Source: Prolixibacteraceae bacterium
GTDB lineage: Bacteria; Bacteroidota; Bacteroidia; Bacteroidales; Prolixibacteraceae
NCBI GenBank assembly: GCA_023229575.1
Contig: JALNYZ010000016.1
Span: 1 to 64,000, forward strand
Reading direction: 5' to 3'
DNA: 64,000 nt
Every line of letters begins with the position of its first letter. Position 1 is the first letter of the stretch. Positions 1 through 8,721 of the stretch are shown one piece after another. The position numbers and the translations under genes are program-made. The notes under the pieces were generated by a model. The model saw nothing but the letters and a program-made list of their open reading frames with translations. It had not been told where the DNA came from and searched no databases.

Positions 1-72
1 TATGCGCTGAGCGCCTGGGGAGATGATGGAAAACCAACCAAAGCGATGGATGCATTTTTGGAGGCATTTTGA
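1..72 (+). CDS. C-terminal fragment of an unidentified protein
   Basis: An open frame enters from the left edge and ends at a TGA at 70-72, leaving 23 codons that end in KAMDAFLEAF. The start and nearly all of the protein lie outside the window. The amphipathic end gives no family assignment. It is called only because the frame is open from base 1 and the next gene follows on the same strand after a normal 111-base gap. Confidence 0.45.
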   Translation, partial: YALSAWGDDGKPTKAMDAFLEAF

Positions 73-183
73 TTTTACCTGGCAAAAACTTCAATTACTA
101 TTTGGATAATTACCTAAAATACCGTAACTTATAGTAAAATAATACTCGGGTTTTATAGTTACAAAACTGGTAAAATCAATCCA

Positions 184-708
184 ATGAAAGTTGAAAATGA
201 AAAGTCCTTGGTTCCGGATAAACGAATCATGGATAAAATCTTTCTGGTAAGGGATCAAAAAGTAATGTTGGACAGAGATTTGGCCATCCTATATGGAGTT
301 ACAACCGGCAATTTAAACAAATCGGTCAAACGCAACATCAAACGATTCCCGGATGATTTTATGTTCCAACTCAACGAAGAGGAGTTCAAAATCTTGATAT
401 TCCAATTTGGAATAGCAAGTTGGGGCGGCACACGAAATTTACCCTTTGCATTCACTGAACAGGGAGTTGCAATGTTATCCGGAATCCTGAATAGCGACAG
501 GGCCATACGTGTAAACGTTCAGATCATGCGGATTTTCACGCGCATCAGGCAAATCTTCACCGATACTTTGAGTCTGAAACTGGAAATAGAGGAGATCAAA
601 AAGAAACTCAAGAATCAGGACAAGAACATCGAACTTGTATTTAGTTACCTCGATGAACTTATCTCCAGGCAAGACAACCCAACTCCCCGAAAACGTATTG
701 GATATTAG
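184..708 (+). CDS. ORF6N domain-containing DNA-binding protein
   Basis: This 174-residue protein matches the ORF6N domain, found in phage, plasmid and Bacteroidetes chromosomal proteins and thought to bind DNA. Residues about 15-110 carry the family pattern: FLVRDQKVMLDRDLAILYGV, then a KRNIKRFPDDFMFQL segment, a GGTRNLPFAFTEQGVAML segment and a late IMRIFTRIRQ helix. The C-terminus (about 120-165) is charged and helical, probably a coiled coil. It stands alone with no phage genes beside it and converges on nth, with 8 bases between the stops. The family is clear; the role (regulator or prophage remnant) is not. Confidence 0.85.
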   Translation: MKVENEKSLVPDKRIMDKIFLVRDQKVMLDRDLAILYGVTTGNLNKSVKRNIKRFPDDFMFQLNEEEFKILIFQFGIASWGGTRNLPFAFTEQGVAMLSGILNSDRAIRVNVQIMRIFTRIRQIFTDTLSLKLEIEEIKKKLKNQDKNIELVFSYLDELISRQDNPTPRKRIGY

Positions 709-716
709 GCGAATGA

Positions 717-1355
717 TTAGTGTGGTACATTCACCTTTAGGCACCACTGCTCTAATCCGCATTGTTGACACAATGGCTTGCGGGCTATACAGACATATCG
801 TCCGTGCAGAATCAGCCAGTGATGGGCAACAGGCAGCAATTCCGGCGGAAACAATTTTACGAGCTGACGCTCAGTATCTTCCGGCGTTTTGGAATTTACA
901 GTAAGTCCAAGCCGGGCTGAAATCCTAAAAACATGCGTGTCTACGGCCATGGCAGGCTTATTGAAAACAACAGAAAGTATCACGTTTGCAGTCTTTCTGC
1001 CAACTCCCGGCAGTTTGATCAACTCCTCCATCTCTTCCGGTACAGTACCCTGAAAGTCAGTAATCAGCATGCGTGCCATCCCCACCAGGTTCTTCGCTTT
1101 GTTGTTGGGATAGGAACAGGATTTGATCTCTTCAAAAACCTCCTCCGGCTCCACCTCTGCCATTTTTGCCGCGGTTGGAAAACATTGGAAAAGTGCGGGG
1201 GTGATCAGGTTCACCCGTTTGTCGGTGCACTGGGCCGAGAGAATAACTGCCACTAAAAGCTGAAAGGGATCATGGTAATGGAGTTCGGTTTCGGCTACCG
1301 GCATGTTTTGCTGGAACCATTCTATTACTTTGTCACAAATTTCTTTTGGTTGCAT
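717..1355 (-). CDS. nth: endonuclease III (DNA glycosylase/AP lyase)
   Basis: Base-excision repair enzyme that removes oxidised pyrimidines and nicks abasic sites. The 212-residue length is normal. The helix-hairpin-helix is LPGVGRKTANV, whose lysine is the catalytic nucleophile of the family, followed by the catalytic aspartate in AVDTHVFRISARLGL. The C-terminal iron-sulfur loop is complete, with cysteines spaced C-x6-C-x2-C-x5-C. It is divergent from the ABC-F gene, with an 80-base shared promoter region. Confidence 0.96.
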   Translation of the reverse strand: MQPKEICDKVIEWFQQNMPVAETELHYHDPFQLLVAVILSAQCTDKRVNLITPALFQCFPTAAKMAEVEPEEVFEEIKSCSYPNNKAKNLVGMARMLITDFQGTVPEEMEELIKLPGVGRKTANVILSVVFNKPAMAVDTHVFRISARLGLTVNSKTPEDTERQLVKLFPPELLPVAHHWLILHGRYVCIARKPLCQQCGLEQWCLKVNVPH

Positions 1356-1407
1356 CGCTAAAATTTTAGATGTTCAAAATAGTCATTTTTTCTTTCCCCG
1401 TTGATGT

Positions 1408-1415
1408 TACCTTTG
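1408..1415 (+). promoter_or_regulatory. minus-7 promoter box of the ABC-F gene
   Basis: TACCTTTG matches the Bacteroidetes minus-7 consensus TAnnTTTG exactly and sits 20 bases before the start codon of the ABC-F gene. A T-rich stretch near 1386-1395 could be the upstream element but is not a clean TTTG. Confidence 0.5.
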
Positions 1416-1435
1416 CAACCTAGTAATCATTTTCT

Positions 1436-3295
1436 ATGATCCCTTATCTGCAACTCGACAACCTTACCAAAAGCTGGGGAGATCTTCCGCTTTTCAAAGA
1501 TATATCCTTTACCATCAACCAGGGCGATAAAGTGGCACTGATCGCCAAAAACGGGGCCGGTAAAACAACCCTGATGAACATCCTATATGGCGGTGATATT
1601 GCCGACAGCGGCAAGGTCATTTTCAACAACGACATCCGTATCGGGTACCTGCGCCAACTGCCTGAATTGAATCCCGATGAAACAATACTGGAGGCCGCCT
1701 TCAGCTCCTCAGGTGAGACCATCACCGCTGTTCGCGAATATGAGAGCGCCCTGGAAAGCCATGATCCAAAAGCCATCGATAAGGCAATGGATAAGATCAA
1801 CCGTTTAAATTGTTGGGATTTTGAACTTAAAATCAAGCAGATTCTCACCGAACTCAATATCCACGACCTCCAACAGCCCATCCGTGAACTCTCCGGTGGC
1901 CAGAAAAAACGTGTTGCCCTGGCCCATGTAATGATTGACGAACCCGATTTTCTCATTTTGGACGAACCTACCAACCACCTCGACCTGGAGATGATCGAAT
2001 GGCTGGAACGAACCCTCGAAAAATCCAAATGCACTTTGCTGATGGTCACGCATGACCGTTATTTTCTCGACCGGGTCTGTAACGAGATCGTCGAACTGGA
2101 CGACCAGTCGCTTTTCAGATACAAGGGCAACTACTCCTATTACGTTGAAAAACGAAACGAAAGGATTCAAAATCTCACCCAGGAGATTGAACGTGCAAAA
2201 AACCTCTTCAGGACAGAACTCGACTGGTTGCGCAGAATGCCCCAGGCACGTTCGCACAAATCGAAATACCGGACAGAAAATGCCTATATTCTTAAAGAAA
2301 AGGCATCGAAACGCCTGGATGAAAAAAAACTTGAACTTGCCATCAATTCACAAAGGCTTGGCGGTAAAATTATCAATCTCGAAGCGCTATCCAAATCATT
2401 TGGCGACATTACCATACTGAAAGATTTCAGCTATAAGTTTGCACGGCACGAAAAAATAGGCATCGTGGGGAAAAACGGATCCGGGAAAAGCACTTTTCTC
2501 AATCTGCTTACTGGTCTTTGTCAACCAGATAGCGGCAAAATGGATGTGGGGGAAACCGTTAGTTTCGGCTATTTCAGGCAGGATGGCATCCAGTTTTCAC
2601 CCGAAAACCGGGTTATCGACATCATTAAAGAGATCGCCGAGGTAGTCGAAATGGGCGATGGCTCAAAACTTAGCGCCTCACAGTTCCTTACCTACTTCCT
2701 CTTCCCGCCCGATACCCAGTATTCGCTGGTTGCCAAATTGAGTGGCGGAGAAAAACGACGATTGTACCTATGCACCATCCTGATGCGCAATCCCAATTTT
2801 CTCATTTTGGATGAGCCAACCAACGATCTGGATATCATGACCCTGAACGTACTGGAGGATTACCTGAAATCCTTTACCGGCTGCACCATTGTGGTCTCCC
2901 ACGACCGTTTCTTCATGGACAAGATTGTGGATCACCTCTTTGTATTTGAAGGGGATGGAGTCATCAAAGACTTCCCGGGCAATTACACGGAATACCGGGA
3001 TTGGGTAGAAGATCGGGCCAAAGCTGAACAAAGCGCCATTAAGATTGACAAACCTGTCAGGGAGAAAATGGCGCCTGAAAAGAGAAAGCCGAGTTTCAAG
3101 GAGAAGAAGGAGTTGGATGACCTCGAGAAAGAGATCGGCCATCTTGAAAAAGAGAAGAAGGAGCTGGAGGATGAACTCAACTCAGGCACACTGGCCGCCG
3201 ATGCTCTTCACAAAAAATCAACGAGATACAGCGAAATTACCACCCTACTGGAAGAGAAGGAATTCAGGTGGTTGGAGTTGAGTGATCTGGAATAA
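1436..3295 (+). CDS. ABC-F family ATP-binding protein (Uup-like)
   Basis: Soluble 619-residue protein with two ATP-binding cassettes and no membrane segments, the ABC-F layout of ribosome-associated ATPases. Cassette 1 has Walker A AKNGAGKTT and signature LSGGQKKRVALA; cassette 2 has GKNGSGKST and LSGGEKRRLYL. Both have an ILDEPTN(H/D)LD Walker B. A linker rich in charged helix joins them. The last 90 residues form a lysine/glutamate-rich coiled coil like the C-terminal domain of E. coli Uup. Family knowledge links Uup to ribosome function and transposon excision; the role here is inferred. Its stop codon abuts a 9-bp repeat array. Confidence 0.9.
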   Translation: MIPYLQLDNLTKSWGDLPLFKDISFTINQGDKVALIAKNGAGKTTLMNILYGGDIADSGKVIFNNDIRIGYLRQLPELNPDETILEAAFSSSGETITAVREYESALESHDPKAIDKAMDKINRLNCWDFELKIKQILTELNIHDLQQPIRELSGGQKKRVALAHVMIDEPDFLILDEPTNHLDLEMIEWLERTLEKSKCTLLMVTHDRYFLDRVCNEIVELDDQSLFRYKGNYSYYVEKRNERIQNLTQEIERAKNLFRTELDWLRRMPQARSHKSKYRTENAYILKEKASKRLDEKKLELAINSQRLGGKIINLEALSKSFGDITILKDFSYKFARHEKIGIVGKNGSGKSTFLNLLTGLCQPDSGKMDVGETVSFGYFRQDGIQFSPENRVIDIIKEIAEVVEMGDGSKLSASQFLTYFLFPPDTQYSLVAKLSGGEKRRLYLCTILMRNPNFLILDEPTNDLDIMTLNVLEDYLKSFTGCTIVVSHDRFFMDKIVDHLFVFEGDGVIKDFPGNYTEYRDWVEDRAKAEQSAIKIDKPVREKMAPEKRKPSFKEKKELDDLEKEIGHLEKEKKELEDELNSGTLAADALHKKSTRYSEITTLLEEKEFRWLELSDLE

Positions 3296-3297
3296 GA

Positions 3298-3411
3298 AGT
3301 GCCTAAAGTATTTAAAGTGCCTAGAGTGCCTAAAGTTTAGAATACCGAACGACTAATCATTGTGGCAGCATCACTTTAGGCACTTTAAATACTCTAGGCA
3401 CTTTAGGCACT
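3298..3411. repeat. array of 9-bp units with inverted second half
   Basis: Five 9-bp units run from 3298 to 3342: agtgcctaa, agtatttaa, agtgcctag, agtgcctaa and a degenerate agtttagaa. Four units of the same family lie in the opposite orientation at 3376-3411. The array fills the gap between two convergent genes. The last inverted unit supplies the TAA stop and the final residues of thrC. Confidence 0.85.
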
Positions 3412-4704
3412 AATAGAAAGCAAGTATTTCTTAAATTCCCTGAACTCCACCCCCATCTCAACCGTCTTCTTCTCTCCTTTCATAAATTCATGCAAGCGTT
3501 CAGGCATTGGAACATTTCCTTTGCCGACAATCTCCTCAACGGTTTCGGTAAATTTTGCAGGATGAGCGGTTTCCAGGAAAATGCCGACTTCATCCGGTTG
3601 AAGCTGTTCTTTCAAGGCCCGGTAAGCCACAGCCCCATGTGGATCGCAAAGATATCCGGTCTGTTTGTAACAGGATGCCAAACTCTCTTTGATCTGGTCG
3701 TCAGTGTAGGTTGTTCCGCCCATCACACCACATAGCCAGGTATGGTCGTGTCCGAAAAGATCAAGAATCCGGGCAAAATTGCTTGGATCTCCAACATCCA
3801 TGGCATTGGCAATGGTAGGAACCGAGGGTTTGGTTTTGTAAATCCCTGTATGCAAATAATTATAAACCACATCATTGCTATTATTGGCGGCAATAAATCG
3901 CGAAACGGGCAATCCCATCTTTTTGGCAATCAACCCGGCAGTAAGGTTTCCGAAATTTCCGCTTGGTACGGAGAAAACTATTTTTTTGAGCCTCTCTTTC
4001 AATTGGGCAACCGCATTGAAATAATAAAATGCCTGTGGCAGAAAGCGGGCTACATTGATTGAATTGGCAGAGGTAAGCACCATTTTCTTTTGCAGTTCCT
4101 CATCCATAAAGGCCGACTTCACCAGGGCCTGGCAATCGTCGAAAGAACCATCTACTTCCAAAGCTGTGATATTCTGTCCCAGTGTGACAAACTGTTTTTC
4201 CTGGATCTCACTCACTTTGCCTTTCGGATAGAGCACATGAACCTTTATACCTTCAATGCCCAAAAAGCCGTTGGCCACAGCGCTGCCGGTATCTCCGGAT
4301 GTTGCAACCAGCACATGTACTGTTTGTTTCTCTTCGGAAAGAAAATATGCCAGCATCCGTGCCATGAAACGCGCGCCTACATCCTTGAAAGCAAGTGTGG
4401 GGCCATGGAACAACTCCAGCGAATAGATGGAAGGTTCCACCTCTACAAGCGGCGTATTGAAAGTGAGTGTATCGTAAACGATCTCCTTCAGCTTTTCGGC
4501 AGGGATATCCTCTCCAAAAAATTTGGCAGCCACCCGATAGGCCATCTCCTGAAATGTCAGGGTTCCCAACTGCGCGAAAAAGACGGGATCAAGCTCGCTG
4601 ATGGTTTCTGGCATGTACAAACCGCGATCCGGCGCAAGGCCCTTGGTGACGGCGGTATGGAGATCAACTTCCGGCGATAGCCTGTTGGTACTGTAGTATT
4701 TCAT
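3403..4704 (-). CDS. thrC: threonine synthase
   Basis: PLP enzyme that converts O-phosphohomoserine to threonine, the last step of the pathway. The 433 residues show the family N-terminus MKYYSTNRLSPEVDL, the PLP-lysine motif GPTLAFKDVGARFMARML at about 103-120, and the cofactor-binding ATSGDTGSAVANG stretch. It is third in the order thrA, proposed homoserine kinase, thrC. The gap upstream of its start holds an 8-bp repeat array, and its own stop codon (TAA at 3403-3405) lies inside a 9-bp repeat unit, so the last two or three residues come from the repeat. Confidence 0.97.
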   Translation of the reverse strand: MKYYSTNRLSPEVDLHTAVTKGLAPDRGLYMPETISELDPVFFAQLGTLTFQEMAYRVAAKFFGEDIPAEKLKEIVYDTLTFNTPLVEVEPSIYSLELFHGPTLAFKDVGARFMARMLAYFLSEEKQTVHVLVATSGDTGSAVANGFLGIEGIKVHVLYPKGKVSEIQEKQFVTLGQNITALEVDGSFDDCQALVKSAFMDEELQKKMVLTSANSINVARFLPQAFYYFNAVAQLKERLKKIVFSVPSGNFGNLTAGLIAKKMGLPVSRFIAANNSNDVVYNYLHTGIYKTKPSVPTIANAMDVGDPSNFARILDLFGHDHTWLCGVMGGTTYTDDQIKESLASCYKQTGYLCDPHGAVAYRALKEQLQPDEVGIFLETAHPAKFTETVEEIVGKGNVPMPERLHEFMKGEKKTVEMGVEFREFKKYLLSISA

Positions 4705-4710
4705 AGAATT

Positions 4711-4816
4711 GATGTGTTGATGTGTTGATGTGTTGATGTGGTGATGTGGTGATGCGGTGATGTGATGATGCGGTTGTTAATCGACTAATTAGCACATCAA
4801 CTAATCAACTCATCAA
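4711..4816. repeat. array of 8-bp units with inverted tail
   Basis: Eight consecutive 8-bp units from 4711 to 4774 (three gatgtgtt, two gatgtggt, then gatgcggt, gatgtgat, gatgcggt), an 18-base spacer, then three inverted units at 4793-4816 (cacatcaa, ctaatcaa, ctcatcaa). It lies inside the threonine operon. The middle inverted unit supplies the TGA stop of the upstream gene. Confidence 0.9.
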
Positions 4817-6013
4817 AAGCGCTTCCATAAACTCTTTACCGCTAAGTACCCCGAAAGAACCAAGTTTGGCTGCAGCTTCGTCGTAACGATCAACCGAATC
4901 CGGTTCCGTTCCCGGACGATAAATAGTGAATGGAACGGCATCCCTGGTGTGGGTTCTAAGTTTCCAGGGGGTTGGATGATCAGGCAACATGGCAATGGTC
5001 ACGGGCTCTTCCATCTTTGAGCAAGCTTCCATTAACTTTTTGAGGATACGCTGGTCGAGGTACTCAATGGTACGCAATTTCAACGCGTAATCGCCTTCGT
5101 GACCTGCTTCATCACTAGCCTCAACATGCAAATAAACGAAATCGTGGTCTTCAAGCGCCTTGATGGCAGCCTCTGCTTTTCCCTCATAATTGGTGGTGTA
5201 GAGACCGGTGGCACCCTCGACTTTGATCACATCGAGTCCGGCATAGACGCCAATGCCCTGAATCAGGTCGACAGCTGAAATTACAGCGCCCCGCTGAATG
5301 CCAAAGAGCTCCTTTAGGCTTTTCATGGCCGGTTTATAACCCGGGGACCATGGCCAGATTGAGTTCGCCGGCGTTTTGCCTACCAATTTTCTGGCGAGAT
5401 TGATGGGGTGATTTTCCAACAATTCATTGGAACGACCGATAAGCTCATTTAAGAGTTGAGCAGTTGCCTTTCCAGAGTTTTCGGTGGACTTTGGCAACAA
5501 TGGATGATATTTTTTCCCCGGAACATCATGCGGTGGTGTGCAAGCAACATTCTTGTTGCCTCCTTTGATGACAAGCAGGTGGCGGTAAGATACGCCTGTA
5601 TAAAAATGGATCCGATCATTAACCAGATGTTCGTTCAGAAACTGAATCAGTTCGTCAGCTTCTTCTGTTGAAATATGACCTGCCGAGTGGTTCAGAATGA
5701 TATCACCGGTTAGCGTCACCAAATTGCAACGCATCGCCAGATCGCCTTCCTGAAGTTCAACACCAATGCTGGCTGCCTCAATGACACCACGACCCTCATA
5801 GACTGCCTCAACATCATACCCAAGAACGGCCAGATTGGCCACTTCACTCCCGGGATGGAGGGAGTCAGGAATAGTTTTCAGGACTCCACTGCGGCCCATT
5901 TTTGCAAGGAGGTCCATGTTGGGTTTTTGGGCTGCCATGAGCGGGGTCTTTCCCCCATGTTCTGCTTCAGGCTGATCAGACATACCATCGCCCAGTAAAA
6001 TAATATACTTCAT
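4805..6013 (-). CDS. phosphoglycerate-mutase-like protein, proposed homoserine kinase
   Basis: A 402-residue member of the archaeal-type cofactor-independent phosphoglycerate mutase family (alkaline-phosphatase fold). The N-terminal metal site IILLGDGMSDQ, the GGKTPLMAAQKPNMD stretch, the GSEVANLAVLGYD segment with the phospho-accepting serine region, and the late metal ligands around EASDEAGHEGD and MLPDHPTP are all visible. In Bacteroidetes a gene of this family sits between thrA and thrC in place of a GHMP-type thrB, hence the proposal that it makes O-phosphohomoserine. A glycolytic mutase role cannot be excluded from sequence; the neighbourhood favours homoserine. Its TGA stop is donated by a repeat unit. 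Confidence 0.85.
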   Translation of the reverse strand: MKYIILLGDGMSDQPEAEHGGKTPLMAAQKPNMDLLAKMGRSGVLKTIPDSLHPGSEVANLAVLGYDVEAVYEGRGVIEAASIGVELQEGDLAMRCNLVTLTGDIILNHSAGHISTEEADELIQFLNEHLVNDRIHFYTGVSYRHLLVIKGGNKNVACTPPHDVPGKKYHPLLPKSTENSGKATAQLLNELIGRSNELLENHPINLARKLVGKTPANSIWPWSPGYKPAMKSLKELFGIQRGAVISAVDLIQGIGVYAGLDVIKVEGATGLYTTNYEGKAEAAIKALEDHDFVYLHVEASDEAGHEGDYALKLRTIEYLDQRILKKLMEACSKMEEPVTIAMLPDHPTPWKLRTHTRDAVPFTIYRPGTEPDSVDRYDEAAAKLGSFGVLSGKEFMEALLMS

Positions 6014-6077
6014 TTCAATAATTAACTTTTTTCAACTAATGCATTTTTTTACGGATTGAAATGAGAAAAGTTTATCT

Positions 6078-6105
6078 GTAGAGACAAGGCATGCCTTGTC
6101 TCTAC
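6078..6105. repeat. perfect 28-bp palindrome
   Basis: A perfect palindrome that starts GTAGAGACAAGGC and continues as its own reverse complement. It lies in the thrA downstream gap, and its edge base is the first base of the thrA stop complement. Palindromes of this GTAGAGAC type recur in intergenic DNA of several phyla. As RNA it would fold into a 13-14 bp hairpin with almost no loop. Confidence 0.85.
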
Positions 6106-8531
6106 TAGATATTCGCAACTTTGATCAAATCCGCAAATACTCCGGCAGCGGTAACGGCCGCGCCGGCGCCATAACCTTTGATAAGCATCGGAGATTCATT
6201 GTAACGTTCTGTGGTCAGGAGAACAATGTTGTTGCTTCCTTCAAGGTCATAAAACGGATGGCCCGGCCCGACAGATTGCAGTGAAACAGAGGCTCGCCCC
6301 TCGTCTAGCAATCCAACGAAGCGCCATTTTTTCCTATCCTTTTCAAGCACCAATCTTTCAGCCTCAAAATGTGCATCCATTTCATGAATGTCTCTCCAGA
6401 AATCTTCCAGGGTCGAATTGAAATAGCGATCCGGGATAAATCGTTTTTGTACGACCTCCTCCTGGCTTAACTTGTAACCAGACTCCCTGCCAAGGATCAC
6501 CAGCTTTCTGACAACATCGACACCGCTGAGGTCAATCCTTGGATCAGGTTCGGAAAATCCCTTCTCTTTGGAGAGACGGATAGCAGTACTAAGAGGAATT
6601 TCACTGCTAAGGGTGTTGAAGATGTAATTGAGTGTTCCCGATAAAACCGCTTCAATGCGGACAATACGGTCGCCCGATCGTTTGAGGTCGTTTATGGTGG
6701 AGATCAACGGCAAGCCTGCCCCTACATTGGTTTCGAAAAGATACTTGACTCCGTGGTTGGCAGCCAGCTCTTTCAACTCACGGTAGGCATTGTATTCGGA
6801 CGATGCTGCAACTTTGTTAGCCGCAACAATGGAGATGTAATTGTTAAGAATGGTGTGGTACTGATCTGCCACCTTCTTTTCCGCAGTGCAATCAACAAAT
6901 ACGGAATTGAACAGGTTCATTTCGATCATTTGCCTGCAAAACTGCTTCATGTCCGACTTTTCAGCAGTTTCACCCGAGAGAATTTGCGCGATAGAAGAGG
7001 GATCAAACCCTTCCCGGTCGAAGGCCATCTTTCTTGAATTTGCTACTCCGCATATGCGAAGTTTCAATCTGTGTTCGTTCTGCAGCTTTTGCTGTTGCTG
7101 ACTAATCTGGGTTATCAGGTCCCTGCCAACAGTTCCAATCCCAACCAAAAAGAGATTCAACTCGATAAACGGTGAGAGGAAAAATGATTCATGAACGACG
7201 TTGAGCGTTTTGCGCAGATCGGATTTTTTGACCACCCAGGAGATATTCTGTTCGGAAGCACCCTGCGCTATGGCAACCACATTGATACCATTTTTACCTA
7301 TCGTGTAAAACAGTTTACCTGCAATACCAGCCGAATGCTTCATGTTTTCGCCCACGATGGCGATGATGCAAAGATCTTCCTCACTGCCAATTTTATTGAT
7401 CAGCCCGGAGGCAATTTCGCGTTCAAATTCCTGCTGAATGGCCGCTTCCGCCGCTTTTCCCCTGGTCGAGTCGATGGCAAAGCTGATCGAATTCTCAGAG
7501 GAAGCCTGTGAAATAAGGATAACGTTGATCTCCTGTCTGGCAAGAGCGCCAAAGAGCCTCATGGCAATACCGGTTACCCCCACCATTCCTAGTCCCTGGA
7601 CGGTAAAGAGCGAGATTCCATCGATGGAGGAGATCCCTTTGATGGGATGCTCAGCCCCCAAATGTTTTACATTTCCGATCAATGTTCCTTCGGCTGAAGG
7701 ATTCATGGTATTTTTAATCTGAACAGGTATCGATTTTTGGTAAACAGGTAATATGGTAGGCGGATAGATCACTTTAGCGCCAAAATGCGATAGTTCCAAT
7801 GCTTCGCTGTAAGTTAGCTGAGGAATGGGGTATGCCTTGCTGATTACCCGGGGATCGGCTGTCATGAAACCATCAACATCGGTCCAGATCTCCAGTTTTT
7901 CAGCGTTGAGAGCAGCGGCAAAAAGTGCTGCTGTGTAATCCGAACCACCTCTTCCCAGGGTGGTCATGGTTCCATCGGAGGCTGAGGAGATAAATCCGGG
8001 CGCCACGGCTGTACGCTTTAACCCGGTACAGTTTTTGCCAATCAGCTCATAAGTGGTATTGAAATCAACATTGGCCCGTCCGTGGCTTTTATCCGTGCGG
8101 ATATTGGCGGCACTATCGATCAGCTCTGCATTCAGGTACCTGGAAATAAACAGCGAGGAGAGCCGTTCACCAAACCCCATCACTTTGTCGAGGGTCTTGG
8201 GTGTTAGTTCGCCAATTAAGCGAACTCCCTGAAGAATCTTCTCAAGCTCATCGAAGAGGATTTTCATCTTTGCCTTCACCTCCCCGAGTGTCTTATCATC
8301 AAATAGACCCGCCATGATCTTCTCATGCCTACCCCAGATCTCTTCCAGACGCGGGTTGACCTCATTCCCCAAAGCGCCTTCATTCGCAGCTGCCAGCAGC
8401 AAATCCGTGACACCGCCAACAGCGCTGACGACAATGATCAGGTCCGTTTGCTGATTCCGGACTATTTCATCAATTTTCCTTATATTTCCGGCGGAACCGA
8501 CAGATGTTCCTCCAAATTTTATAACTTTCAT
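6105..8531 (-). CDS. thrA: bifunctional aspartokinase / homoserine dehydrogenase
   Basis: Two-domain enzyme for the first and third steps from aspartate to homoserine. The start at 8531 gives MKVIKFGGTSVGS, the canonical aspartokinase N-terminus; a longer frame upstream adds 16 unlikely residues. The order is kinase (about 1-290), two ACT-type regulatory segments (about 310-450), and a homoserine dehydrogenase with nucleotide-binding GIGTVGRDLI near 460 and AANKVAAS. The 808-residue length fits ThrA. Threonine feedback is expected for the family. No threonine/isoleucine-rich leader peptide is seen upstream, but a terminator hairpin separates it from recA. Confidence 0.95.
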   Translation of the reverse strand: MKVIKFGGTSVGSAGNIRKIDEIVRNQQTDLIIVVSAVGGVTDLLLAAANEGALGNEVNPRLEEIWGRHEKIMAGLFDDKTLGEVKAKMKILFDELEKILQGVRLIGELTPKTLDKVMGFGERLSSLFISRYLNAELIDSAANIRTDKSHGRANVDFNTTYELIGKNCTGLKRTAVAPGFISSASDGTMTTLGRGGSDYTAALFAAALNAEKLEIWTDVDGFMTADPRVISKAYPIPQLTYSEALELSHFGAKVIYPPTILPVYQKSIPVQIKNTMNPSAEGTLIGNVKHLGAEHPIKGISSIDGISLFTVQGLGMVGVTGIAMRLFGALARQEINVILISQASSENSISFAIDSTRGKAAEAAIQQEFEREIASGLINKIGSEEDLCIIAIVGENMKHSAGIAGKLFYTIGKNGINVVAIAQGASEQNISWVVKKSDLRKTLNVVHESFFLSPFIELNLFLVGIGTVGRDLITQISQQQQKLQNEHRLKLRICGVANSRKMAFDREGFDPSSIAQILSGETAEKSDMKQFCRQMIEMNLFNSVFVDCTAEKKVADQYHTILNNYISIVAANKVAASSEYNAYRELKELAANHGVKYLFETNVGAGLPLISTINDLKRSGDRIVRIEAVLSGTLNYIFNTLSSEIPLSTAIRLSKEKGFSEPDPRIDLSGVDVVRKLVILGRESGYKLSQEEVVQKRFIPDRYFNSTLEDFWRDIHEMDAHFEAERLVLEKDRKKWRFVGLLDEGRASVSLQSVGPGHPFYDLEGSNNIVLLTTERYNESPMLIKGYGAGAAVTAAGVFADLIKVANI

Positions 8532-8577
8532 CCGTTTTATATTACAATTTATCACATCAGACCAGCTGCAAATGTCC

Positions 8578-8615
8578 AAAAAAAATCTGAACCATGGCTG
8601 TTTAGGTTCAGATTT
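8578..8615 (-). terminator. intrinsic terminator after recA, ahead of thrA
   Basis: An 11-bp perfect stem (8583-8593 with 8605-8615) and an 11-base loop, followed on the minus strand by eight uridines (8578-8585). It lies 107 bases past the recA stop and about 47 bases before the thrA start. It most simply ends the bcp-recA transcript, so thrA needs its own promoter or readthrough. Confidence 0.8.
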
Positions 8616-8721
8616 AGTGCTTATTTTAACAATAAATTATCTCAGGCGAAATCAAAAAGCATGAATATCCGGTTTAAATTTGTTTAACCGTCAATCAGCC
8701 CCTGGTCAAATAGCCCTTTGC

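Noticed and set aside
1444..2257. Long minus-strand frames opposite the ABC-F gene
   Set aside because: They are antisense shadows of a conserved gene, with no family pattern and poor composition.
3298..3411. CRISPR array
   Set aside because: Units are 9 bp, degenerate and without spacers; no cas genes are in the window.
8616..8721. Possible threonine leader peptide before the hairpin upstream of thrA
   Set aside because: The minus-strand sequence between recA and the hairpin has no short frame rich in threonine or isoleucine codons.
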